Source: SFLA01 sp045595785 (GTDB lineage Bacteria; Bacillota; Clostridia; Oscillospirales; CAG-382). Taken from it: a stretch of 64,000 bases of DNA. This document shows positions 50,628 to 58,378 of the stretch, in pieces. The notes beneath the pieces were generated by a model. It had not been told where the DNA came from. It saw only the letters and a list, made by a program, of their open reading frames with translations, and searched no databases. Position 1 is the first letter of the stretch; the number at the start of each line of letters is the position of its first letter. The stretch covers positions 1-64,000 of the forward strand of contig JAZOBE010000015.1 in the NCBI GenBank assembly GCA_045595785.1, read 5' to 3'. The translations under genes and the position numbers were made by a program.

Positions 50628-51346
50628 TACTCGTTACCTCCTTCACTGGCAGGTGCGCTCTCGCTCTTTTCGGCAACCTGAACGGCAGGCTTGTCGCTCT
50701 TAATATGACCGTTTTCGATGGTAATAACTCGCTTGTTGTAATAATTAACCAGATTATGGTCGTGAGTTACAACAATAACCGTTTTATCCATCTTGTTTAT
50801 ACGCATAAGCAGGTCAAATATCTCTCTGCTCATCTTAGGGTCAATGTTACCGGTAGGCTCGTCCGCAATAATAACGTCAGGATTGTTGACCAGCGCTCTC
50901 GCAATAGCGATACGCTGTCTCTCACCGCCGGACATCTTTTCGGGATAGCTTTTTGCACGGTTTGCCAGACCTACAAGGCTAAGCACGTGAGGCACGCGTT
51001 TTTTAATAACCGAAGGTCTTTCACCAACCACGCGCATTGCAAACGCCACGTTTTCATATACGGTCTTGTTGTCAAACAAGCGGAAATCCTGGAACACCAC
51101 ACCCATGGAACGGCGCAGCTTGGGTATTTTATATTTTCTCAGGCGATGAAGCTTGAAATTGTTAACGTACAACTCGCCGTCAGAAACCTTTTCCTCTGCC
51201 AGAAGCAGCTTTGTCAGCGTAGTCTTACCTGCGCCGGACTGACCGACGATAAAGACGAACTCCTTGTCGCCTATAGTGAGATCCACGTTACGCAAAGCGG
51301 CATTGCCGTCAGGGTATATCATGGATACGTTTTTGAATTCTATCAT
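50627..51346 (-). CDS. ftsE: Cell division ATP-binding protein FtsE
   Basis: 239 residues of an ABC ATPase: Walker A VGQSGAGKTTL, Q-loop GVVFQDFRLF, signature MSGGERQR, Walker B DVIIADEPTGNID and switch VTHDHNLV. The sequence MIEFKNVSMIYPDGNAALRN at the start is typical of FtsE. It works with FtsX. It lies 22 bp after the frameshifted CdaR-type gene, so all may be one transcript. Confidence 0.96.
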   Translation of the reverse strand: MIEFKNVSMIYPDGNAALRNVDLTIGDKEFVFIVGQSGAGKTTLTKLLLAEEKVSDGELYVNNFKLHRLRKYKIPKLRRSMGVVFQDFRLFDNKTVYENVAFAMRVVGERPSVIKKRVPHVLSLVGLANRAKSYPEKMSGGERQRIAIARALVNNPDVIIADEPTGNIDPKMSREIFDLLMRINKMDKTVIVVTHDHNLVNYYNKRVITIENGHIKSDKPAVQVAEKSESAPASEGGNE

Positions 51347-51368
51347 AATATAATCATCACTCCGGTGA

Positions 51369-52459
51369 TCAATACATCATAGGCTTGGAGGTAACGTACT
51401 TCTTAACCATAAGTGCTACCTTAAAGGTTATTGCGTTGTCAAACTCACGCAGGTCAAGTCCCGTAACCTTCTTTATCTTCTCAAGTCTGTAAACGAGAGT
51501 GTTTCTGTGTACGAACAGCTTTCTGGAAGTTTCGGACACGTTAAGATTATTCTCAAAGAACGTTTGAATAGTGATAAGCGTTTCTTGATCCAACGATTCG
51601 AACGCGCCCTTCTTGAACACCTCGTAAGGAACATCTCACACAGAGTGGTGGGAAGCTGGTATATAAGTCTGCCGATACCGAGACTCTCGTAATTAATAGT
51701 GGACTTTTCGGTATCAAACACCTTACCTACCTCAAGTGCTACTTGAGCATCCTTGAAGGAACGTGCCAGATCCTTAACGGTGTTTACTACCGTACCGATA
51801 CCGACGGTTGCTTTAACGAGAAATTCCGTCTCAGCAGTATCAACTATCATCTTAGCGAAATTATCAACGTTGCGCAGGTCAGACGCACTGCGAAGCTCTT
51901 TAACAAGAACTATATCCGTCTCGCTTACTCCGATAACGTAATCCTTTGTCTTATCGGGGAAGAGATTCTGAACTATATCAAAGGGAATGGTTGCGCCCTC
52001 GTTACCGACAGCAAAGCGTGCAAGATATACCACACGGGGTATCTCCGCATCAAAATGAAGCTCTTTGGATTTGATATAGATATCGCTGGGGAGAATATTA
52101 TCAAGAATAATATTCTTTATAAAGTTAGTCTTATCATACTTCTCGTCGTAAAGAGACTTTACGCTGGAGAGTGCAACGGCAATCATCGAGGATGCGCTCT
52201 TCGCCTTTTCGTCAACACCCTCGGTAAATACAACGTATTCTATTCTTGCGTGTGTGCCGACAGGTCTGTAGGTATATCCGTCAAGCACCACAGTGTCAAA
52301 GGAATAGGACATTTCGTCCAGCGCTTCTTTGCGCGATTCACCGATGCGGGAAAGTGTGCTGCATGCAATAACTACACCCTTATCGTCGAGTACGCCTACG
52401 GTGCGCTCCACCGCTTCTTTCATTTGATAAATGAGTCCTTGAAACAATTTACTGGACAT
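51369..52459 (-). pseudogene. CdaR/PucR-type transcriptional regulator, interrupted by a one-base frameshift
   Basis: Two overlapping reading frames join into one protein of about 363 residues. The first (start ATG at 52459, AAAGGAG upstream) holds an N-terminal domain and a GGDEF-like regulator domain up to LPTTLCEMFL. The second, in the -1 frame, continues EVFKKGAFESLDQETLITIQ and ends with the PucR-type helix-turn-helix NLNVSETSRKLFVHRNTLVYRL. The break is at about 51623-51626, where one base seems missing in CTTACGAGG. Without correction the DNA-binding domain is lost. It could be a true mutation or an assembly error; no slippery heptamer supports programmed shifting. It heads the ftsEX run. 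Confidence 0.85.
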
Positions 52460-52498
52460 TGTTCTGCTCCTTTACATATTTTTAGTCATATACGCTTT

Positions 52499-52527
52499 AT
52501 TTTACAACATATTCGCCAAAAATTCAA
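52499..52527 (-). promoter_or_regulatory. Promoter upstream of the CdaR-type gene and ftsEX run
   Basis: TTGAAT (52522-52527), 17 bp, TAAAAT (52499-52504) on the minus strand, 40 bp before the ATG. Confidence 0.65.
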
Positions 52528-52584
52528 GTGCTTTTTCTACATTTTAACTAAAAAAACGCTGTAAATTTGTTAATTTTACTTGAA

Positions 52585-53334
52585 CTACCGTTCTTCAGCA
52601 AGTACGGATAGGGCAGACAGGACGTAAAGCCCTGCCGTTTCGGTTCTGAGTATGCGTTTTCCCAATCCCGCAAGGGGTATATTCTTGTCTTTGGCAAGCT
52701 GTATCTCACCTGCTGATATGCCGCCTTCGGGTCCGATATAAAAGGTTACGCTGTTAATACTGCCTTCGTGTCCGTCTATTATGCTGCGGCAGTGGACCGT
52801 ACCGTCGCCTTCATAGCATATAAACTTGAGGTCGGCTTTGGAAAGCTCCTCGGTCATCTGCTTGAAGGAGATCATATTTCTCACCTCAGGAACTATTCCA
52901 CGTCCGCATTGTTTTGCCGCTTCTGCGGCAATACGGTTAAGGCGCACCACTTTTTTTTCCATAGACTTATCGTCAGGACGGGACACGGCTCTCTCGCACA
53001 TAACGGGAACGATTTCGGTTGCACCCAATTCCACAGCCTTTTGCACTACGGTATCCAATTTGTCACCCTTGGGCATACCCTGATACAGAGTTACGGTATA
53101 TGGCGGCTCGGCAGGGGAAGGACGGCAGTTGGAAAGCGAGACCTCTGCCTCGTCTGCCGAAACGTATTCAAGAACGCCGTCATAAATATTTTTCTGCATA
53201 TCGCATACGGTGATCATATCGCCCTCACGAAGACGGAGAACACGGTATATGTGGTTTGCGTCGGTTCCGGTGATGGTGACAGAGTCTCCGCGGAACTCGC
53301 TTTTTGATATAAAAAATCTGGGTGTTGAAGACAT
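52585..53334 (-). CDS. rsmE: 16S rRNA (uracil(1498)-N3)-methyltransferase RsmE
   Basis: 249 residues. An N-terminal PUA-like domain (RFFISKSEF, DANHIYRVLRLREGD) is followed by a SPOUT knot domain with KLDTVVQKAVELGATEIVPV, FYIGPEGGISAGEI and LGKRILRTETAGLYVLSALS, all RsmE signatures. It methylates U1498 of 16S rRNA. GGGAGG lies before the ATG. It stands alone between the CdaR-type gene and the divergent DUF1292 gene. Confidence 0.95.
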   Translation of the reverse strand: MSSTPRFFISKSEFRGDSVTITGTDANHIYRVLRLREGDMITVCDMQKNIYDGVLEYVSADEAEVSLSNCRPSPAEPPYTVTLYQGMPKGDKLDTVVQKAVELGATEIVPVMCERAVSRPDDKSMEKKVVRLNRIAAEAAKQCGRGIVPEVRNMISFKQMTEELSKADLKFICYEGDGTVHCRSIIDGHEGSINSVTFYIGPEGGISAGEIQLAKDKNIPLAGLGKRILRTETAGLYVLSALSVLAEER

Positions 53335-53423
53335 AATGTAATTCCTCCCTTAAAGGATGATGTAATTTTAACAAACAGGGCGGTAAATGTCAATAACAGC
53401 GGAAAGGTTAAGCAAGGAATATA

Positions 53424-53452
53424 TTGACATAAAGGAATTTTTGTTGTAAAAT
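53424..53452 (+). promoter_or_regulatory. Promoter of the DUF1292 gene
   Basis: TTGACA (53424-53429), 17 bp, TAAAAT (53447-53452), 29 bp before the ATG. Its transcript may also run into the downstream 6S-like RNA. Confidence 0.75.
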
Positions 53453-53481
53453 ACGGATAGAATAATGTGGAGGTTAGATAT

Positions 53482-53772
53482 ATGGATTACAATGAATTTA
53501 ACACTGTTACTCTTATAGATGAAGACGGTGTTGAGACCGAGTTTGAAGTTCTCGGCACTCTTGAAGATGAGGGCAATACTTACGTTGCACTCGCTCCCTG
53601 TGACAGTCAGGAAAATGAATTTGTCGTTCTCAAGATAGTTGTTGGTGAAGACGGTGAGGAAAACCTCATTACTATTGATGATGACGATGAGTTTGACAAG
53701 GTTTCCCAGATGTTTGAGGATTGCTTCATGGATGAATGCGACCTGGACGAGGAGCCTGAGGAAGTAGACTAA
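53482..53772 (+). CDS. DUF1292 (YrzB-like) family acidic protein
   Basis: 96 residues, strongly acidic. VTLIDEDGVETEFEVLGTLEDEGNTYVAL followed by VVLKIVVGEDGEENLITIDDDDEFDKV is the standard DUF1292 pattern, a small all-beta protein common in Firmicutes, often near the yrrL/yrzB region in Bacillus. The molecular function is unknown. The ATG at 53482 has GGAGG upstream. It stops eight bases before the 6S-like RNA. Confidence 0.88.
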   Translation: MDYNEFNTVTLIDEDGVETEFEVLGTLEDEGNTYVALAPCDSQENEFVVLKIVVGEDGEENLITIDDDDEFDKVSQMFEDCFMDECDLDEEPEEVD

Positions 53773-53780
53773 GAAAGAAT

Positions 53781-54012
53781 ATCTCTCCTGCGGTGTGCGT
53801 GGTCGGTGCGGTAAAACCAAACCTTCCCGTGTAAAAACCCACATTTACGAAAGGGAGTCTGAAGAATCTTTGGGCGTGGTGAAGCAGGCCTCCCGTATTA
53901 CGGCTGTCTTTGACCCCGTTGATACGGATGTTGGAAGCACTAAAGCGCACAATAGGACACCCACCTGCTCATAGCAGGGTTTCGTTCACGGGACACGGCA
54001 CTGCGGGGTTCA
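53781..54012 (+). ncRNA. ssrS: Probable 6S RNA
   Basis: No open frame covers this stretch, but the ends pair: CUCC(U)GCGGUG (53785-53795) with CACUGCGGGG (53999-54008), one bulged U. The 5' part CTCCTGCGGTGTGCG resembles the 6S closing-stem sequence, and a small CCTGC-TCATA-GCAGG hairpin near the 3' end (about 53963-53978) sits where 6S RNAs carry one. A second outer pairing ATCTCT (53781-53786)/AGAGAT (54062-54067) overlaps the terminator region. Size (about 225 nt) is slightly above typical. 6S RNA mimics an open promoter and binds sigma-A RNA polymerase. tmRNA, RNase P and SRP RNA motifs are absent. Confidence 0.55.
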
Positions 54013-54063
54013 CCATTGGTCTCTTTTGACGCAAAGCGAAAAAATGAAGAGTTTTGGGGGCAG

Positions 54064-54091
54064 AGATCCGTGAAAACGGATTTCTTTTTTT
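54064..54091 (+). terminator. Terminator of the 6S-like RNA
   Basis: Stem ATCCGT/ACGGAT (54066-54071 with 54076-54081) with a GAAA loop, followed by TTCTTTTTTT. Confidence 0.75.
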
Positions 54092-54158
54092 ATTAAAATA
54101 CTGCGGCGGCTCGCATATCCCATAAGCTCCTGCCGCTTTATTTGCCCGACACAAAAAC

Positions 54159-54183
54159 AAAAGCACCGTAAAACGGTGCTTTT
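54159..54183 (-). terminator. Terminator of the plsC-ispH/rpsA operon
   Basis: A perfect 11-bp stem AAAAGCACCGT/ACGGTGCTTTT with an AAA loop, 28 bp after the rpsA stop on the minus strand. It can also work on the plus strand. Confidence 0.88.
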
Positions 54184-54211
54184 ATTGTTTTCAGATAACT
54201 ATGCGTTTTAA

Positions 54212-56203
54212 TTATTCAGCGGTTTCTTCAGCGTTTGCTTCGCTTACAGTTTCCTCAACAGCTTCCTCAACAGCTTCTTCAACTGCGGGCTCTTCGTCAG
54301 CAAGGAGAGCGCGGATAGAAAGGCTTACGCGGGTTCTTTCGGGCTCGATAGCGGTGATCTTAGCGGTAACGGTATCGCCAACCTTAAGAACGGATGCGGG
54401 GTTTGCAACGGGCTTGGCAGCGATCTGGCTGATGTGGATAAGACCGTCAACGCCGGGGATGATCTCAGCGAAAGCGCCGAAATCGAGAACGGAAACTACC
54501 TTTGCGTCAACAACGTCACCTACGTTGTACTGCTCGGGGAACAGCTTCCAAGGATTGTTTTCTTCAGTCTTGTAGCCGAGAGAGATACGCTTTTTCTCGG
54601 GGTTTACGGACTTGATGTAAACTTCGATGGAATCGCCAACCTTAAGAAGCTCAGCAGGAGCCTTAAGTCTGCCCCAGGACAGCTCGGTAATGTGTACGAG
54701 ACCGTCTACGGGACCGATGTTTACGAATGCGCCGAAGTCTGCCAGAGAACGAACGGTACCGGTGAACTTCTGACCTTCTTCAAGAGAAGCGTAGAATTCT
54801 TCAACAGCCTTCTTGCGTTCTGCTCTTGCAACGACCTTGATGGAGCCAACAGCTCTCTTGCGGTTCTTCTGGTCGCCGCCGGTTTCGATAACTCTGAAGC
54901 TTACGGTCTTACCCTTAAGCTCATCCAGAGGCTGATCCTTAGCAATACCGGTCTGGGATGCGGGAACGAATACTTTTACATTCTTGTACATTACGATACA
55001 GCCGCCGCGTACGATCTCGGTAACCTTACCGCTAAGGTTTTCACCGTTTTCGCATGCTGCAACAACTTCTGCCCACTGCTTGTCGGCATCAAGGGACTTC
55101 TTGGAAAGAATCACTGTGCCTTCAACGTCCGAGAACTTTATGCATACCACCTCAACGCTATCGCCTACGTGGAATTCTTTTGTAAGATCCACGCCGCTTT
55201 CGGAGGTAATCTCGTCATACGGTAAAATGCCGGTGTGCTTTGTGCCAAGGTCGACTTTAACCTCTGCCGGGCTTACCGCAAGAACGGTACCTGTTACCCT
55301 TTCCCCTGTAGTTAATGTTCTGAATGACTGGTCGAGCATCTCCTGGAAGGAAAGATTCTCGTTGATGGTGTCTGTCATTTGTTTAATAACCTCCTGTAAT
55401 ATATCACCGGGAGTCGAAGCTCCTGCGGTAATGGCAATTTTATTTCGGGAAGTGAAAAAATTCTTCCCATATCCTTCAAGCTCTGCGGCGGTGCTTATAA
55501 ATATCGCCTCGCCGTAAAGACATGCGGTCTCAAATAACTTTCGTGAATTGGAACTGCTTTTATCACCGACGACGACTGTAAGGTCGCTTTGTGCGGAAAG
55601 CACAGTCAACTCACTTTGACGCTTTGACGTTACCGGGCACACCGTGTCAAACACAAGTGCTTCGGGGCACGTCTTTGCAATAACAGCCTTGCATTTTTCC
55701 CACTCGGCTACGCTGTGGGTGGTTTGTACCACAACGAGAGTATTTGGGGGCAGGGAAGGTATCTCCTCTGCTGCGGAAGCGACGAAATATCCGCTTTTTG
55801 CGTGGGAGCATATTCCCTCTACCTCGGGATGAGTCCTGCTTCCGATAACAAGCGTAAATCGCTCAGCGCTGTTTTGGCTTACAATTTCATGTATTTTTTT
55901 TACGAAAGGGCAGGTAGCGTCAATTACGAGCCTTCCGGTATCTGTTATTTCTTTATATATATCCTTGGCTACCCCGTGCGATCTTATAAGCACAGCGGTT
56001 CCCTTCGGAAGATGCTTTACCTCTTCGGGCGTTACGGAAAAAACACCTTTTTTCTCCAGCCGTTGGGTAAACGTACGGTTGTGGATTATCTCACCAAGGG
56101 TGCATATGTTTTTTCCCTGCGCCAGATTTTCTTCCAGCAAGCTTACTGCCCGCTTTACTCCGAAACAAAATCCCGCGGAGGAGGCAACCGTGATCTTACT
56201 CAA
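54212..56203 (-). CDS. ispH-rpsA: Fused IspH (HMBPP reductase) and ribosomal protein S1-like protein
   Basis: 663 residues. Residues 1-280 are IspH: the three Fe-S cysteines C13 (GFCFGV), C98 (DATCPF) and C189 (DTVCPV), plus H41, H76 and H125/E127 (THPEV). IspH makes IPP and DMAPP in the last step of the MEP pathway. Residues about 310-640 are four S1 RNA-binding repeats (for example GTVRSLADFGAFVNIG and AKVVSVLDFGAFAEI), then an acidic Glu/Ala tail. This fusion is known in Clostridia. The start is probably TTG at 56203, overlapping plsC by 8 bp with GGTG ten bases upstream. Both halves look intact. Confidence 0.93.
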   Translation of the reverse strand: MSKITVASSAGFCFGVKRAVSLLEENLAQGKNICTLGEIIHNRTFTQRLEKKGVFSVTPEEVKHLPKGTAVLIRSHGVAKDIYKEITDTGRLVIDATCPFVKKIHEIVSQNSAERFTLVIGSRTHPEVEGICSHAKSGYFVASAAEEIPSLPPNTLVVVQTTHSVAEWEKCKAVIAKTCPEALVFDTVCPVTSKRQSELTVLSAQSDLTVVVGDKSSSNSRKLFETACLYGEAIFISTAAELEGYGKNFFTSRNKIAITAGASTPGDILQEVIKQMTDTINENLSFQEMLDQSFRTLTTGERVTGTVLAVSPAEVKVDLGTKHTGILPYDEITSESGVDLTKEFHVGDSVEVVCIKFSDVEGTVILSKKSLDADKQWAEVVAACENGENLSGKVTEIVRGGCIVMYKNVKVFVPASQTGIAKDQPLDELKGKTVSFRVIETGGDQKNRKRAVGSIKVVARAERKKAVEEFYASLEEGQKFTGTVRSLADFGAFVNIGPVDGLVHITELSWGRLKAPAELLKVGDSIEVYIKSVNPEKKRISLGYKTEENNPWKLFPEQYNVGDVVDAKVVSVLDFGAFAEIIPGVDGLIHISQIAAKPVANPASVLKVGDTVTAKITAIEPERTRVSLSIRALLADEEPAVEEAVEEAVEETVSEANAEETAE

Positions 56204-56777
56204 ATCTCTCACACACCTTTGCGAAGCAGTATTTTGCGGCTTCCGCGCTGGTAGTTGCGTTAGCGGAGTATTCCTCGTAAAGTATAGGCTCACCGATAAC
56301 CACTCTGCATTTTCTGAACAGCTTTACGCGGTTATCCTTTGTGATGATGGACACAGGTACCACAGGTGCTTTTGTGTGAAGTATAATAAGTCCCGTACCG
56401 GGGAGCGCGCTCTCTGGCTGAGGAGTATCGTGCATACGTGTACCCTGAGGGAATATTCCTACGTTGTCTCCGCTCTTGACGGCGTTCATACAGGCGCGCA
56501 TCGCTTTAAGGTCTGCCGTACCTCTGGTAATGGGAATCAGCCCGTCTATCTTGGCGATGATCCTTAAAAACCAATTCTCCAGCACTTCTTCCTTTCCCAC
56601 AAAACGTATAGGGGTGGGGAACGCTATTGCCAGCAACAACGGATCTGTTGCAGAAACGTGGTTTGCGCAAAGCACGAACGCCTGCTTGGGAATATTCTTT
56701 CTTCCCTCCACACGGAGACAAAAAAGCAACCGCACCGGCAACACGACAAAGAAACGAATAAAGCGATATAGTTTCAC
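56196..56777 (-). CDS. plsC: 1-acyl-sn-glycerol-3-phosphate acyltransferase (PlsC family)
   Basis: 193 residues. The acyltransferase motifs are NHVSATD (H-x4-D), GLIPITRG, FPQGTR (usually FPEGTR, here Gln for Glu) and APVVPVSI. An N-terminal hydrophobic stretch (RFIRFFVVLPVRLLFCL) anchors it to the inner face of the membrane. It acylates lysophosphatidic acid to phosphatidic acid. The start is GTG at 56777, eight bases after GAGG. In many Clostridia plsC sits between cmk and ispH/rpsA; cmk is missing here. Confidence 0.92.
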   Translation of the reverse strand: MKLYRFIRFFVVLPVRLLFCLRVEGRKNIPKQAFVLCANHVSATDPLLLAIAFPTPIRFVGKEEVLENWFLRIIAKIDGLIPITRGTADLKAMRACMNAVKSGDNVGIFPQGTRMHDTPQPESALPGTGLIILHTKAPVVPVSIITKDNRVKLFRKCRVVIGEPILYEEYSANATTSAEAAKYCFAKVCERFE

Positions 56778-56807
56778 GCATATTACCTCATTATAAAATC
56801 TTTATAC

Positions 56808-56836
56808 ATTATAGAATAAATTTACGCGAAAAGCAA
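56808..56836 (-). promoter_or_regulatory. Promoter of the plsC-ispH/rpsA operon
   Basis: TTGCTT (56831-56836), 17 bp, TATAAT (56808-56813) on the minus strand, about 30 bp before the GTG start. Confidence 0.65.
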
Positions 56837-56880
56837 GTGGTTTATAAAAATTTAACAATTAAAGTTGTAATAACCTTTTA

Positions 56881-56909
56881 TTGACTATGAGTTTTAGGTG
56901 TGGTATAAT
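56881..56909 (+). promoter_or_regulatory. Promoter of the CapA-DUF4855 operon
   Basis: TTGACT (56881-56886), a 17-bp spacer ending GTGTGG, TATAAT (56904-56909). The TGG before the -10 makes it an extended -10 promoter. Confidence 0.78.
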
Positions 56910-56950
56910 TCATTAACGTATGTTTTTACTGGCAGAAAGGGAATTTTTAT

Positions 56951-58378
56951 ATGAAAAACACGTTTCGTTTAATTATCGCCGTTTTGCTTGCGGCTTTGAT
57001 ATGTGTCTCCTGCGTCACCGAAAATGAGGAAAGCGTTGCGGAGAATTCCGCAGTGAGCGTGGCACCCTCCGTGTCTGACGAGATTTCGGAGGAATCCGAA
57101 GAAAGCATACCTGAAGTAAATCTGCAGGCAATGGCAGTTGCCACTATCGGTTCATCGGGAGATATACTTGTTCACAACGGTGTGCGTAAAAGCGGTTACG
57201 ACGCTTCTGCAGGCGTGTTCGATTATTCATACGCATTTGAGTATCTTGCACCTTACGTAAAGGCACTGGATTACGCAGTAGTAAACGCAGAGTTTTCTGT
57301 CAGCGCAGACGGCACCTATGCATCTCTGCCCTTCAGAGTACCTGAAGCTATAGTAAAAGCATTGGCGCAGTGCGGTTACGATATGGGAACTACCGCAAAC
57401 AACCATATTTCCGACGGCGGCTGGGCAGGTATGAAAAAAACCATGCAGACTCTTAACGCCAACGGTATGGATTTTACCGGAACCCGTCTTAAGAATGAAG
57501 ACGCCCGTTATCTTATAAAAGATATAAACGGAATAAAGGTGGGCTTCCTGAACTATTCTTACGGCTCTTACACCAACACTAACTGCTTCAGCACCTCTAA
57601 TCTTGAGGCTTTTTATACCGAAGCCGCTTCTCTTATTGAGGGAATGCGTGCAGAAGGCGCAGAGCTTGTGTATCTCTATATACATTGGGGCGCAGAGTAT
57701 TCGCTTTCTCCTAACGAATCCCAGCAGGCTATAGCACAGAAAATGTGTGATCTGGGTGTGGACGTCATTATCGGCGGACATCCTCACAAGATACAGCCTG
57801 TGGATCTTATTCACAGCGAGGTAAGCGGAAAAAGTACCATATGTCTGTATTCTATGGGCAATCTCTGGTCCGGTCAGCAGATTGAATGTATGGCAGGCGG
57901 TACCCAAGCCAACAGCCCTCACTGCTTCCAGGACCCTTGGCATTTCGCAGGATGTGATTATCCCGACGTTGCCGACCGTACCCTTGATACTCACCGTCTT
58001 GAGCACGGCACCAACTGTAACGATAACGGCCATACCGAGGACGGCGTAGTGTTTATGACAAACATCTGCAGATACGAGGACGGTACTGTTGCTATAGCTT
58101 CCGTTGACGTTCTTCCCGTGTGGTGTATGGGCAGAGGACTTGTAAAAGCATCCAATCCCATAAACAGCTATCACAGCGAATATTATTGTATTCCTCTTGC
58201 AAAAAGCGTGGACTGGCAGGCAGAATTCGGTCTTACCAACGCGGAATATACCGAAGCGTGCTATTCTTATGAGCGTACCATGGCGCTCCTTTCCGATGGT
58301 ATTAACGAGGTAAACACTTATCTCGCTGAGCAATACGATATTCTTAATCAACAATTCAAAGAGGGGTTGCAGAAATGA
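56951..58378 (+). CDS. CapA-family lipoprotein (poly-gamma-glutamate synthesis/metallophosphatase type)
   Basis: 475 residues. The signal peptide ends in a lipobox (LICVSC, Cys19 or 20), followed by a Glu/Ser-rich linker. The CapA (PGA_cap) metallophosphatase-like domain shows GSSGDILVH, VNAEFSV, TTANNHISDGGW, YIHWGAEY and IIGGHPHKIQP, the metal-binding set of the family. CapA helps polymerise or export poly-gamma-glutamate in Bacillus; many Clostridial homologues have no known role. No capB/capC genes are here. It overlaps the DUF4855 gene by 4 bp. Confidence 0.9.
   Translation: MKNTFRLIIAVLLAALICVSCVTENEESVAENSAVSVAPSVSDEISEESEESIPEVNLQAMAVATIGSSGDILVHNGVRKSGYDASAGVFDYSYAFEYLAPYVKALDYAVVNAEFSVSADGTYASLPFRVPEAIVKALAQCGYDMGTTANNHISDGGWAGMKKTMQTLNANGMDFTGTRLKNEDARYLIKDINGIKVGFLNYSYGSYTNTNCFSTSNLEAFYTEAASLIEGMRAEGAELVYLYIHWGAEYSLSPNESQQAIAQKMCDLGVDVIIGGHPHKIQPVDLIHSEVSGKSTICLYSMGNLWSGQQIECMAGGTQANSPHCFQDPWHFAGCDYPDVADRTLDTHRLEHGTNCNDNGHTEDGVVFMTNICRYEDGTVAIASVDVLPVWCMGRGLVKASNPINSYHSEYYCIPLAKSVDWQAEFGLTNAEYTEACYSYERTMALLSDGINEVNTYLAEQYDILNQQFKEGLQK

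Noticed and set aside
51600..51640. Programmed -1 frameshift in the CdaR-type gene
   Set aside because: Reading one base twice would restore the frame, but there is no slippery heptamer or downstream pseudoknot; mutation or assembly error is simpler.
53773..54100. tmRNA or RNase P RNA in the gap after the DUF1292 gene
   Set aside because: No tRNA-like acceptor end, tag frame or conserved RNase P motifs were found; 6S RNA fits better.
57227..58354. Antisense open frame of 375 codons opposite the CapA-like gene
   Set aside because: Shadow frame; the plus-strand protein has clear CapA motifs, promoter and ribosome binding site.
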